From Wenyingzhuangia fucanilytica (lineage in GTDB: Bacteria > Bacteroidota > Bacteroidia > Flavobacteriales > Flavobacteriaceae): DNA of 64,000 bases. The notes under the pieces were generated by a model, which was not told the origin of the DNA, did no database searches, and saw only the letters and a program-made list of their open reading frames with translations. A program made the position numbers and the translations under genes. The stretch lies in the NCBI RefSeq assembly GCF_001697185.1, contig NZ_CP014224.1, forward strand, positions 1,550,001 to 1,614,000, written 5' to 3'. This document shows positions 7,562 through 16,185 of this stretch, piece after piece (within the stretch, counting starts at the first letter, position 1; every line of letters starts with the position of its first letter).

Positions 7562-8243
7562 ATACAAAGTCATTGCTTTTGATGCAGATGATACGCTTTG
7601 GGTAAACGAACCTTATTTTAGAGAAGCCGAAGATGAATTTGCAAAACTGTTGTCTATTTACGAAACAGAAAATAAGGTTCAACAAGAACTTTACAAGGTT
7701 ATTATAGGAAACATTCCTTTATATGGTTATGGAGTAAAAAGTTGCATTTTATCTATGATTCAATGTGCAACAGAACTTTCCAACAATCAACTCCCTGCAA
7801 ATATTACCCAGCAAATTTTAGAGATCGGTAAAAACATGTTAACCAAACCCATTGAGTTATTACCTGGGGTTGAAGAGGTATTAAAAACGTTATCTAAAAC
7901 ATATACACTTATCGTTTTAACCAAAGGAGATTTATTAGATCAAGAAAAAAAATTAGACCGTTCTGGCTTATTAAATTATTTTCATCACGTAGAAGTGATG
8001 AGTGAAAAAAATCCAGAGGGGTATCAACGTATTTTAAAACATTTAGACATTGCGCCTAAAGATTTTTTAATGATAGGAAACTCCTTAAAATCAGATATAT
8101 TACCAGTTTTACAGATAGGAGCAGAGGCCATTCACATTCCTTTTCATTCTATTTGGCAATTCGAAACAGTTGCCAAAAATAAATTAGAAAATCAGCAATA
8201 TAAAACATTAAGTTCCGTTAAAAATTTATTAGAGATTCTCTAA
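7554..8243 (+). CDS. HAD-family hydrolase (phosphatase)
   Basis: A 229-residue haloacid-dehalogenase-type hydrolase. The catalytic motif I is IAFDADDTLW (nucleophile D10 and acid D12), motif II is in LIVLTKGD, and motif III/IV is in DFLMIGNSLKSDILP. The alpha-helical insertion after motif I fits the C1-cap group. It overlaps kdsB by 8 bases, so it is translationally coupled, but the substrate is not evident. It may act on a sugar phosphate or a nucleotide. Confidence 0.87.
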   Translation: MAKYKVIAFDADDTLWVNEPYFREAEDEFAKLLSIYETENKVQQELYKVIIGNIPLYGYGVKSCILSMIQCATELSNNQLPANITQQILEIGKNMLTKPIELLPGVEEVLKTLSKTYTLIVLTKGDLLDQEKKLDRSGLLNYFHHVEVMSEKNPEGYQRILKHLDIAPKDFLMIGNSLKSDILPVLQIGAEAIHIPFHSIWQFETVAKNKLENQQYKTLSSVKNLLEIL

Positions 8244-8304
8244 ATTTAACTTAGTATTAATACTGAAATTTAAAATTTTAGTGGAAATTAACAAATGTTT
8301 AAGT

Positions 8305-8312
8305 TATATTTG
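8305..8312 (+). promoter_or_regulatory. Putative -7 element for the 67-aa gene
   Basis: TATATTTG matches TAnnTTTG and lies 24 bases before ATG 8337. No convincing -33 TTG is found at the usual distance. Confidence 0.45.
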
Positions 8313-8336
8313 TGATGCTATAAATAAAAATGAAAA

Positions 8337-8540
8337 ATGCCTAGAGAAATGTACACCTATACCCTAAACATACTTGAGAAAGTAAGTTTTGATGTAGATT
8401 TATTTATTAATGAATTTAATAAGGCCACCAAAAGATTATTACCTCACGAAATCAACGAACTTCATCTTTGGGTAACTAACTTTATCTTTATGAACCCCCA
8501 TTTAGAACCTGCTTCACTTGTGTTAAATGCAGAAGTTTAA
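8337..8540 (+). CDS. Small conserved-type flavobacterial protein (67 aa)
   Basis: A soluble protein beginning MPREMYTYTLNILEKVSFDV. From memory, the pattern MYxYTLxxLEKVSFD recurs in short proteins of Flavobacteriia; this was not checked by search. The conserved part starts at the second Met (8349), so either start is possible. It carries no signal peptide, membrane helix or catalytic motif. It has its own putative promoter and stands just upstream of the metal-related locus. Function unknown. Confidence 0.7.
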   Translation: MPREMYTYTLNILEKVSFDVDLFINEFNKATKRLLPHEINELHLWVTNFIFMNPHLEPASLVLNAEV

Positions 8541-8577
8541 TATCAAAAAAACTTAGGGTTTATTTAGAATGCTTTTC

Positions 8578-8585
8578 TATATTTG
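8578..8585 (+). promoter_or_regulatory. -7 element of the MbnP/MbnH-like locus
   Basis: TATATTTG is a perfect match to TAnnTTTG and ends only eight bases before ATG 8594. A transcript starting at the usual distance would be leaderless or nearly so. No standard TTG -33 box is seen. Confidence 0.55.
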
Positions 8586-8593
8586 CAACCGAA

Positions 8594-8968
8594 ATGTTTC
8601 ATAGATTTATTCTCATCATATTATTGACAGCTTTGTCACTACGTCCTGCATATTTTGTTGGGAACGTGGTTTATTATGAAACACACTTGAGTGAAATTAT
8701 AGAAAAATATTGTGTTAATAAAGACAAACCAGAATTACAGTGTAATGGTCAATGTCATTTAGCCAAAGAAATTACTGCGATAGATGCTTCTAATGATAGT
8801 AAAGCAACGCTAGAGGTAAGTGCTGCATTTTTTCCTGTGTATTTTCAATCCATAGAACAAACAAGTTTAGCATTTTTTTCTACTAAGGAAATAACTTCAT
8901 ATTTTGATTACGACTTTAAATATTCATACTTATTAAGTCACAAAATCAATAAACCCCCAATGGTTTAA
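8594..8968 (+). CDS. Exported Cys-containing protein at the head of the MbnP/MbnH-like locus (124 aa)
   Basis: Starts MFHRFILIILLTALSLRPAY, a hydrophobic segment that acts as a signal peptide or N-terminal anchor. The conspicuous part is the three-cysteine stretch at about residues 40-55 (YCVNKDKPELQCNGQCHL; C40, C50, C54, then a His), which could bind a metal ion. The remainder is variable. No enzymatic motif is seen. It is followed after 101 bases by the MbnP-like lipoprotein gene. A periplasmic metal-handling role is inference from cysteines and neighbours. Confidence 0.72.
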   Translation: MFHRFILIILLTALSLRPAYFVGNVVYYETHLSEIIEKYCVNKDKPELQCNGQCHLAKEITAIDASNDSKATLEVSAAFFPVYFQSIEQTSLAFFSTKEITSYFDYDFKYSYLLSHKINKPPMV

Positions 8969-9069
8969 TTTTAAATAATTCGTAGGCATTATTATGCCCT
9001 TTTATGACTTCGTTACTATTACGAATGTCATCACACATTTATTTATTTAAAATTTATTAAACCATAAAA

Positions 9070-9933
9070 ATGAAAACTTTTAAAAAATTGGCTTTGTTAG
9101 CCTTAACAACTATTACTTTAATTTCTTGTAGTAAAAAAGAAGATATTGAAAACCCAACTTTTTCAATAAAATTAGATCATACCGCTAATATTGGAGACGT
9201 ATTATATGATGGAGCTGGTAACGGGTACATTTTAAATAAATTAAAATATTTTGTTACAGATATAGAATTACACAAATCTAATGGAGAAAAAGTAGTGATA
9301 GATAACGAAGTTGGAGCTACTATTATTGATTTAGAAAACGCTGTAGAAGGTGGTGCTATTGTTTATAATGATATTGTAGGAGTAGAAAAAGGTGCTTATA
9401 CTTCGGTATCTTTTAAAATTGGAGTTAGTGATGAAATTTTTAACCAAGGTGAAGAAGCTCAAGGTAGAATATTAGAGTTGGCTAATGAAAACGGTGGAGA
9501 TATGATTTGGTCTTGGACTACTGGATACATTTTTGCTAAGATAGAAGGAGAATTAACAGGAACAACTGGTAGCAATAGCGAAGACGATGGACATGGTGAT
9601 CATGCTCATAAAACCACTAGTACTTATAAAGTAGCTCATAATGGTGTAGACCATGACATAGAAGGAACAGCATTTATGAGACATGTTGCTAATTCTGGAA
9701 GTGATGATACTAGAACAGATAGAGTTAGAACAATTACTTTAGATTTTAACGGACAAGAAGTAGTTGTTGGTAATGTAGATAGTTCTATTCACTTAAAAGT
9801 AGATGTGGCTAAATTTTTAGATGGTAGTGAAAAAATAGATATAGTAGCAACAGATCCAGGCGCTATGACAGCTTCTACTACAGAGATTGCAGATAACTTA
9901 GAAGATGTGTTTTCTTTTGATCACAAGCACTAA
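9070..9933 (+). CDS. MbnP-like periplasmic lipoprotein
   Basis: A 287-residue lipoprotein with lipobox TLISC (acylated C20). The body fits the MbnP family: LNKLKYFVTDIEL near residues 55-67 and the Trp pair in MIWSWTTGYIFAKIEG (W147, W149). In characterised MbnP, a tryptophan is oxidised to kynurenine by the diheme partner MbnH and helps copper binding. A His-rich loop at about 174-197 (GHGDHAH, then VAHNGVDHD) adds further candidate metal ligands. It is followed by a hairpin and then by the MbnH-like gene. The assignment rests on motif recognition, and the target Trp is inferred. Confidence 0.85.
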   Translation: MKTFKKLALLALTTITLISCSKKEDIENPTFSIKLDHTANIGDVLYDGAGNGYILNKLKYFVTDIELHKSNGEKVVIDNEVGATIIDLENAVEGGAIVYNDIVGVEKGAYTSVSFKIGVSDEIFNQGEEAQGRILELANENGGDMIWSWTTGYIFAKIEGELTGTTGSNSEDDGHGDHAHKTTSTYKVAHNGVDHDIEGTAFMRHVANSGSDDTRTDRVRTITLDFNGQEVVVGNVDSSIHLKVDVAKFLDGSEKIDIVATDPGAMTASTTEIADNLEDVFSFDHKH

Positions 9934-9944
9934 TCAACAAAACA

Positions 9945-9981
9945 AAAAAGTTCTGTATTTTATTTAAATACAGAACTTTTT
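9945..9981 (+). terminator. Intergenic hairpin between the mbnP-like and mbnH-like genes
   Basis: A perfect 16-bp inverted repeat (9945-9960 with 9966-9981, 5-base loop) ends in a run of seven T. It has intrinsic-terminator shape but sits within a same-strand gene pair, ending nine bases before ATG 9991. It could cause partial termination and so set a high MbnP to MbnH ratio. Confidence 0.8.
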
Positions 9982-9990
9982 TTCATGTTT

Positions 9991-11034
9991 ATGAAAAATA
10001 TCCTAATATATATAGGGTGCTGTGTTTTTCTATCTTGTTCTTCGGAAAAAATAGATGAGAATAACATATATAAACCTTTTGAGCAACCAGCTAATTTTAA
10101 AACGGCTACTTACAATTTTGGTGGAGAAAACATCAAAGATGAAGAGGCTGTTTTTAATCTTGGAAGAGCCTTGTTTTATGAAGGAAAATTATCATCGGAT
10201 AATAGTATTTCTTGTGCTGAATGTCATAATCAATATTTTGCATTTACCCATCATGGTCACACTTTAAGCGCAGGTGTTAACGAGGCTTTGGGAACTAGAA
10301 ATGCTCAGCCAATTCAGAATATGGCTTTTATGGATACTTTTACCTGGGATGGTGCTTTAGAACAACTAGGGAGACAACCTATGATTCCTATTACAGCAGA
10401 GGTAGAAATGAATTCTACTTTTGAAGAAGTAAAAGAAAAATTAAATAAGGATAACAAATATATTTCTTTGTTTAAAAAAGCATATCACTCTGGAAAAATT
10501 ACTGAAGCAACTATTTTAAAAGCTTTAGGTAATTTTATGGGAATGATGGTTTCAAACAACTCAAAATACGACAAGTACATAAGAGGTGAAGAAGGAGGAA
10601 CATTTACGGAACAAGAAAAAAGAGGATTAGAAACGTTTAATAATAAATGTGCTACTTGCCATAGTGGAAGTTTATTTACAGATGAATCATATAGAAATAA
10701 TGGTTTAAGTGTAAATAAATTTATTCCAAATGAAAAAGGAAGACAAGTTATTAGTGAAAAGGATGAAGATTTTTACAAATTTAAAGTCCCTAGTTTACGT
10801 AATGTAGAACGTTCTTACCCTTATATGCATGATGGTAGACTTTCTTCCCTAAAAAAAGTATTGGATTTTTATGACTCAAAAGTAGAAGATACTCCTAACT
10901 TAGATCCTTTGTTAAAAAATGGAGATAGACTTGGAATTCCATTAACGGATGATGAAAAAGATGATATTATTGCTTTTTTAAAGACGCTAACAGATTATGA
11001 ATTTTTAAATGACCCACGTTTTGAAGCACCTTAA
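9991..11034 (+). CDS. MbnH-like diheme cytochrome c peroxidase-family lipoprotein
   Basis: A 347-residue MauG/CCP-superfamily protein. I prefer ATG 9991 (MKNILIYIGCCVFLSC) to ATG 9985 because it gives a compact lipoprotein signal ending in FLSC. Two c-type haem sites are visible: CAECH (about residues 75-79) and CATCH (about 218-222). The family motif TWDGALEQLGRQPM and the C-terminal SYPYMHDGRLSSL are also present. Next to an MbnP-like gene, the likely role is oxidative modification of that partner rather than plain peroxide removal. This is inference by analogy with characterised MbnH. The next gene overlaps its end by 26 bases. Confidence 0.88.
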   Translation: MKNILIYIGCCVFLSCSSEKIDENNIYKPFEQPANFKTATYNFGGENIKDEEAVFNLGRALFYEGKLSSDNSISCAECHNQYFAFTHHGHTLSAGVNEALGTRNAQPIQNMAFMDTFTWDGALEQLGRQPMIPITAEVEMNSTFEEVKEKLNKDNKYISLFKKAYHSGKITEATILKALGNFMGMMVSNNSKYDKYIRGEEGGTFTEQEKRGLETFNNKCATCHSGSLFTDESYRNNGLSVNKFIPNEKGRQVISEKDEDFYKFKVPSLRNVERSYPYMHDGRLSSLKKVLDFYDSKVEDTPNLDPLLKNGDRLGIPLTDDEKDDIIAFLKTLTDYEFLNDPRFEAP

Positions 11035-11914
11035 AAAAATTAGTATTGTTTTAATAACAATATTTTCAATAAATTCTTATGCTTGTGATGTTTGTGGTTG
11101 TGGAGCAGGAAACAGTTCTAGTACACAATATAGCAACTACAATTATTTTGGCCTTTCTTATAATTACATGCATTTTAATTATAAAGAAGGGATCCATTCA
11201 ACTTCACCCATAGGAACCGATAATATTAATTCTGTACAATTAACAGGGCAGTATTTTATAACAGGTAGATTAAGTATAAATACAATGATTCCTTTTCAGT
11301 TTAACGAAAGAGAAGCAAGTACAGGTACTGTTCAAAATCATGGATTAGGTGATATATCTTTAACCGGATTATTCAACTTATTTCACAATGATGATAATCA
11401 ATCTTTAAGAATAGGAGTAGGAGTAAAACTACCAACAGGTAAATTTGATTTGATAAGGGCTAATGCCAATAACGCTTCTAGTATTTCTGCTACCCAATTA
11501 GGAACAGGAGCTTTAGATGTTATTTTTCCTTTGCAATATGCAATCCAAATAAATGATATAAGTTTTCAAGCAAATGCAACGTATTTTTATAAAACGGAGA
11601 ACAAATATTATTTTAAATACGGAGATCAAACACAAATTCAAGCCAAAGTAAGTTATCTTTTTAAAGAAACTACTAAAGCTAGTTGGAGTGTTTCGGGTGG
11701 AGTTAGTTATGATAAGTTTTTAAACTCTAAAACAAGTGGAAGCGCTAATTTTAATACAGATGGTGTCATGACCAATGCCATTATTGGATTAAAGTGTGAA
11801 TTACAAAAATTAGCTATCGGAATTAATTACCAAACTCCAATAGACCAAAAATTGGTAAATAACGATGTAACTTTTAATCGAGGTTTAGGTATATATACCC
11901 ATTGGAAGTTTTAA
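11009..11914 (+). CDS. Outer-membrane beta-barrel-like protein with N-terminal CxxCxC
   Basis: The 301-residue protein begins with a signal peptide ending near SYA, and the mature N-terminus starts CDVCGCGAG (C26, C29, C31), a likely metal-binding handle. The rest alternates polar and aromatic or hydrophobic strands (YFGLSYNYMHFNY, GLGDISLTGLFNLF, RIGVGVKLPTGKFD) and ends in a terminal Phe (YTHWKF), like an outer-membrane barrel of the transporter/MetA-pathway type. It overlaps the MbnH-like gene by 26 bases, so it belongs to the same operon. A role in moving or sensing copper is inferred from neighbours and cysteines. Confidence 0.78.
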   Translation: MTHVLKHLKKISIVLITIFSINSYACDVCGCGAGNSSSTQYSNYNYFGLSYNYMHFNYKEGIHSTSPIGTDNINSVQLTGQYFITGRLSINTMIPFQFNEREASTGTVQNHGLGDISLTGLFNLFHNDDNQSLRIGVGVKLPTGKFDLIRANANNASSISATQLGTGALDVIFPLQYAIQINDISFQANATYFYKTENKYYFKYGDQTQIQAKVSYLFKETTKASWSVSGGVSYDKFLNSKTSGSANFNTDGVMTNAIIGLKCELQKLAIGINYQTPIDQKLVNNDVTFNRGLGIYTHWKF

Positions 11915-11928
11915 ACGTTTAAAAAATT

Positions 11929-11962
11929 AAAACCCGCATTTGAATATTCAAATGCGGGTTTT
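11929..11962. terminator. Terminator at the end of the MbnP/MbnH-like locus
   Basis: A 16-bp inverted repeat (11929-11944 with 11947-11962) with A-tract and T-tract flanks lies between convergent genes and can serve both strands. Confidence 0.85.
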
Positions 11963-11986
11963 CTCTTATGTTGTTAGTAACTTATT

Positions 11987-12370
11987 TTAGTGTATAAATC
12001 CAAAATATCCAAAAAGAACTCCTAAGGCTAATAGTAAATAAGCTATTATTTTTGTGTTTTCAGGTTTTAACAGACTATATCTAAATCCTTGTGCTTGTTC
12101 TGGAGCAATAATTAATAAAACTCCTTTTATTAACGCAATCCAACCAAAAATACTGATGATCATTCTCCAATCATTTTCCCAATAATGGTGTGTGGTTACA
12201 ATAAGTACCCCAAAAATAATGGCTAAAAACCCGCTTAAAAAAATAAAAGAAGGTGTTACTAGTAATTTTCCAATTTCCTCTTTATAGAAATTAGGGCTAA
12301 TTAACATTCCTAATCCAAAAGCAACATAAACAGTAGCAAAAATTCGAGTAATAATAATTGTAGTTTCCAT
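11987..12370 (-). CDS. Hypothetical four-helix membrane protein (127 aa)
   Basis: Starts METTIIITRIFATVYVAFGL. Four hydrophobic segments are seen at about residues 5-25, 40-60, 70-90 and 108-125, connected by short loops. NDWRMIISIFGWIALIKGVL in the middle is reminiscent of small integral-membrane proteins of unknown function. There is no motif for transport or enzymatic activity. It is transcribed alone toward the metal locus and divergently from priA. Confidence 0.7.
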   Translation of the reverse strand: METTIIITRIFATVYVAFGLGMLISPNFYKEEIGKLLVTPSFIFLSGFLAIIFGVLIVTTHHYWENDWRMIISIFGWIALIKGVLLIIAPEQAQGFRYSLLKPENTKIIAYLLLALGVLFGYFGFIH

Positions 12371-12461
12371 AACTAATCGTTTTTAAATGTTATATAAATA
12401 TAAGAACTGAAAATAAATTATAATATGACAATTATCAACTTATTTTGTTAAAACAAAGATT

Positions 12462-12491
12462 TTGTTAGGAGGATTAAAACCCATTTCTTTG
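12462..12491 (+). promoter_or_regulatory. Putative priA promoter
   Basis: TTG at 12462-12464, a 19-base spacer and TTTCTTTG at 12484-12491 fit the Bacteroidota promoter TTG-N19-TAnnTTTG with one mismatch in the -7 element. Confidence 0.4.
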
Positions 12492-12514
12492 CATTAATCT
12501 TAATCACCTTTAAA

Positions 12515-14971
12515 GTGTTGTTTAAACCTTATTTTGTTGATGTTTTATTGCCTATTCCTTTAGAAAGACAGTTTACTTATTGTATTACTGAAGAGGAAGC
12601 TCATTTCTTAAAAAAAGGAATGAGGGTAGCGGTACCTTTTGGTAAAAGTAAAATATATACAGGTATTGTTTATCAGGTTCACGAAAATGAGCCTCAAGCT
12701 TATGAAGCTAAGGATATTTACCAAATTTTAGATGATGCTCCTGTATTAACAGAAACACAATTAAAACATTGGGAGTGGTTGGCAAATTACTATATGTGTT
12801 CTTTAGGCGAAGTACTTAGAGCGGCATTTCCTTCGGTTTTTTTATTAGAAAGTGAAACGATAGTTTTGGCAAATCCTGACTTTAGCGATGTAGAGACCCT
12901 GTCTGCAGATGCTTATTTAATTTATGAAGCTTTACAAAGACATTCTCAAATCACCATTTCTCAGGTAGTTAATATACTTTCTAAAAAGAACATTTTCCCT
13001 ATTTTAAAGGGAATGATAGATATGGAAGCTATCAGTTTAAAAGAGGAGATATATGAACAATATCAGCCCAAAATGGTGGCCTATATTCGTTTGGCAAAAC
13101 AATGGGAGGACAAAGAAAAGTTACAAGAATTATTAGGATTATTATCTCGTTCTGAAAAACAGAGAACTTTGGTGATGCATTATTTTATGTTAAAAGCCAA
13201 AGAATCATCACCTATAAAAAAGAAAGATCTTTTAACAAGTTCTGGTATTAGTACTTCTGTTTGTAAAGGATTAGAAAACAAAGGTGTTTTTGAGGTTTAC
13301 GAATTACAAACCGATAGAGTCTCATTTGGTGAAGCAAGTCAATCTATACCAGAACTAAGCAATGAGCAACAAACGGCTTTTAAAGAAATTAAAGCCACTT
13401 TTAGTCAAACAGATGTGTGTTTGTTCCATGGAGTTACTGGAAGTGGTAAAACTGAAATTTACGCACATTTAATTCAAGAGGTAATAAACAAGGGGGAACA
13501 AGTTTTGTTTTTGGTTCCAGAAATTGCTTTAACCACTCAGTTAATTATACGTTTACAACGATTTTTTGGAGATGATTTAAGCGTTTATCATTCCAAATAT
13601 TCACAGAATGAAAGGGCAGAAGTTTGGAATCATATTTTAAAGGGTTCTGACAAAGCTAAAATCATTTTAGGAACACGATCTGCAACTTTACTACCATTTC
13701 AAAATCTAGGGTTGATTATTGTGGACGAAGAGCATGAATCATCTTACAAACAATTTGATCCTGCACCAAGATATAATGCCAGAGATGCAGCTATTGTATT
13801 GGCTAAACTGCATAAAACACAAGTTGTTTTAGGTTCTGCTACACCAAGTTTGGAATCGTTTTATAATACCAAAAACGGAAAATACGGTTTGGTAAATTTA
13901 GATCGTAGGTTTGGACAAGTACAAATGCCTAAAATTCATTTGGTTGATATAAAGGAGAAGCACAAAAAAAAGAGAATGACAGGTCATTTCTCAGATACCT
14001 TATTAACTGCTATTAAAGAAGCTTTAGAGTTAAAAGAACAAGTTATTTTGTTCCAAAACAGACGTGGTTTTGCTCCGTTAATTGAATGTGGAACTTGTGG
14101 TGTAACTCCGCAATGTCCTAATTGTGATGTGAGTTTAACAGAACATAAATACAAGCATGAGCTTCGTTGTCATTACTGTGGATATCACCGAGCTATTCCT
14201 TTGCAATGTGATGCTTGTGGGAGTGCAGAGTTATCGAGTAAAGGGTTTGGTACAGAGCAAATTGAACAGGAGTTGTTAAACCTTTTTCCAGATAAAAATA
14301 TTGGTCGTTTAGATTTAGATACAACGCGAGGAAAATACGGATATGCTAAAATTATTGATGCTTTTCAGCATGGAGAAATAGACATATTGGTAGGAACACA
14401 AATGCTATCAAAAGGATTGGATTTTAGCAATGTGACTTTGGTTGGAGTACTCAACGCAGACAACATGTTAAACTTTCCAGATTTTAGAGCTCACGAACGA
14501 AGTTTTCAAATGTTAACTCAAGTTTCGGGTAGGGCAGGACGTAGTCAAAAACAAGGACAAGTATTGATTCAAACTTTTAATCCTTATCATCAAATATTGC
14601 AGCAAGTAACCACTAATAGTTATGAGCAAATGTATCACGAACAAATTACAGATAGACGTAATTTTTATTACCCTCCATATTTTAGGTTGATTCAAATCAC
14701 CTTAAAACACAAAGATTTCAATCTGTTAAACGAAGGTTCGGAATGGTTAGGAAAATCTTTAAAAAACAGTTTTGGGAAAAACTTATTAGGGCCTACAGCA
14801 CCATCTGTAGCAAGAGTCAGGAATTTATACATCAAACAAATTATGATTAAAATCCCGCCAAAACAATCGGTTCCAGCTACTAAAGATTATATCAAAAAAG
14901 TAAGAACGATGTTTGAATCTATTGGACGTTATAGAGCCATTAGAATGAATATTGATGTAGATGCTTATTAA
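12515..14971 (+). CDS. priA: Primosomal protein N' (replication restart helicase)
   Basis: An 818-residue 3'-to-5' helicase that reloads the replisome at stalled forks. The N-terminal DNA-binding domain opens PYFVDVLLPIPLERQFTYCI. Helicase motif I is HGVTGSGKTEIY (about 305-316) and motif II is VDEEHESSYKQ. Eight cysteines of two zinc sites lie at about 527-570 (CGTCG, CPNC, CHYC, CDAC). The C-terminal GTQMLSKGLDF and QVSGRAGR are the last helicase motifs. No ATG fits the N-terminus: the frame opens with GTG 12515 followed by TTG, so a non-ATG start is likely. Length is normal. Confidence 0.96.
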   Translation: MLFKPYFVDVLLPIPLERQFTYCITEEEAHFLKKGMRVAVPFGKSKIYTGIVYQVHENEPQAYEAKDIYQILDDAPVLTETQLKHWEWLANYYMCSLGEVLRAAFPSVFLLESETIVLANPDFSDVETLSADAYLIYEALQRHSQITISQVVNILSKKNIFPILKGMIDMEAISLKEEIYEQYQPKMVAYIRLAKQWEDKEKLQELLGLLSRSEKQRTLVMHYFMLKAKESSPIKKKDLLTSSGISTSVCKGLENKGVFEVYELQTDRVSFGEASQSIPELSNEQQTAFKEIKATFSQTDVCLFHGVTGSGKTEIYAHLIQEVINKGEQVLFLVPEIALTTQLIIRLQRFFGDDLSVYHSKYSQNERAEVWNHILKGSDKAKIILGTRSATLLPFQNLGLIIVDEEHESSYKQFDPAPRYNARDAAIVLAKLHKTQVVLGSATPSLESFYNTKNGKYGLVNLDRRFGQVQMPKIHLVDIKEKHKKKRMTGHFSDTLLTAIKEALELKEQVILFQNRRGFAPLIECGTCGVTPQCPNCDVSLTEHKYKHELRCHYCGYHRAIPLQCDACGSAELSSKGFGTEQIEQELLNLFPDKNIGRLDLDTTRGKYGYAKIIDAFQHGEIDILVGTQMLSKGLDFSNVTLVGVLNADNMLNFPDFRAHERSFQMLTQVSGRAGRSQKQGQVLIQTFNPYHQILQQVTTNSYEQMYHEQITDRRNFYYPPYFRLIQITLKHKDFNLLNEGSEWLGKSLKNSFGKNLLGPTAPSVARVRNLYIKQIMIKIPPKQSVPATKDYIKKVRTMFESIGRYRAIRMNIDVDAY

Positions 14972-14975
14972 ATAA

Positions 14976-15005
14976 AATAGCGCTATAATTCCTTATAACG
15001 CTATT
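14976..15005. terminator. Bidirectional terminator after priA
   Basis: A 13-bp stem with one mismatch (14976-14988 with 14993-15005, loop TTCC) lies between the convergent priA gene and the 156-residue gene. Confidence 0.7.
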
Positions 15006-15020
15006 CTTTACTATTTAATG

Positions 15021-15491
15021 TTAAATGAGTTTATTTATTTGTTTTTCCCACTCATCAACCAATTGTATTTCGCCACTAAGTTCTGTGTTTTCTTCATTAT
15101 ATAATTCTAACTTAATTTCTTTAAAACTTTTATCAATAGGTTTAAAATTAAGTTCAATTTTTACGATAAAATCTCCATTGTTTGCTTTGGTGATTGTTCT
15201 TGTTTTAATGGCTTGACAGCTTTTAATTTTGGAAAGATCTATAGATTTAGATAAATTGATTTCTTTTCGTTCTCTATAAAAGAAAACATGTTTATTATTC
15301 TTATCCAATCCTATCACAAAATCACCACAAAACTCATGATGACTAATACTACATTTGTGTTTGGTTGCAATGTTAATTAATGATTGCAACATCTTTTTTT
15401 GTTTTTGAGTGTTATTATAACGAATCATTATAAAAGGGGCTATGCATATTATTAATATAACAGCCACAACAATGGAATTTCCTAAATCCAT
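15021..15491 (-). CDS. Hypothetical membrane-anchored protein (156 aa)
   Basis: Begins MDLGNSIVVAVILIICIAPF, a single N-terminal transmembrane segment followed by a short basic stretch and a soluble domain of about 125 residues. The domain alternates charged strands (KHVFFYRERKEINLSK, FIVKIELNFKPIDKSF) and may be a small beta-rich fold. No known motif. It is convergent with priA and read in the same direction as the next small gene about 100 bases upstream. Confidence 0.6.
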   Translation of the reverse strand: MDLGNSIVVAVILIICIAPFIMIRYNNTQKQKKMLQSLINIATKHKCSISHHEFCGDFVIGLDKNNKHVFFYRERKEINLSKSIDLSKIKSCQAIKTRTITKANNGDFIVKIELNFKPIDKSFKEIKLELYNEENTELSGEIQLVDEWEKQINKLI

Positions 15492-15594
15492 ATTAAGGTA
15501 TTTTAAGGTTTTATATTCTAGATTTTGAACTAGATAGTTATAGGATTGACCCTATATAGACACTACCAAGTTGATGATGTAAAAAACAAAACGA

Positions 15595-15960
15595 TTACCA
15601 AAAGTATTGAAAAGGAAAAATAAGATCGAGCTTTCTACGATTGATGAGCACATTCCTAGAAAAAATGACATTTTTAGAGAATTTTGTTAAAAAAAGGATT
15701 TCTGCTTTTTTAACAATAGACCATAATTCTGAAGATGTTTTTTTAACATCGGGAACGGGAAAAAAATCAACATTCTCTACAATGTTTTCACCAATAGATA
15801 CTGGACAATAAAGTTTTGCAGAATAGCTTAAAATATTTTTTTCTTGTGAAAAAGTGTTTTGAGTGTTAAGTTCTAATGAAGTTAACATTTTAGGAACAGC
15901 ACTAATGGCAAAGCAATAGATGACTGTTAGGGTTATAAAATTTAAAATTTTATTTTTCAC
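15595..15960 (-). CDS. Hypothetical exported protein (121 aa)
   Basis: Starts MKNKILNFITLTVIYCFAIS, a good signal peptide or anchor. The rest is polar with a basic C-terminus (RNVLINRRKLDLIFPFQYFW). No family or active-site pattern is recognised. It stands as a single gene; the 225 bases to its right, before the AI-2E gene, hold nothing I can support. Confidence 0.55.
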   Translation of the reverse strand: MKNKILNFITLTVIYCFAISAVPKMLTSLELNTQNTFSQEKNILSYSAKLYCPVSIGENIVENVDFFPVPDVKKTSSELWSIVKKAEILFLTKFSKNVIFSRNVLINRRKLDLIFPFQYFW

Positions 15961-16185
15961 AATGTAAATATAATTAAGTTATTTTTTATTGAGGTATCAA
16001 AAACTCAAGTATGTTAACTTTAAAATTTTAAATCTTTTATAATAGGTTAGAACTTATTTATTACTGCTATATTTTATATGATTAATCTAAATTACAAACG
16101 AAATAAAGCTGCTTTTATAATTCTTAATTCATTATTTTAGACCTCGTATTTTAATGAATAATTAATTAGGTTATAATACCAAAAA

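Noticed and set aside
15961-16185. Possible RNA gene or promoter in the gap before the AI-2E family transporter gene
   Set aside because: The sequence is AT-rich without a stable stem, a TAnnTTTG element or any tRNA-like structure that I could recognise.
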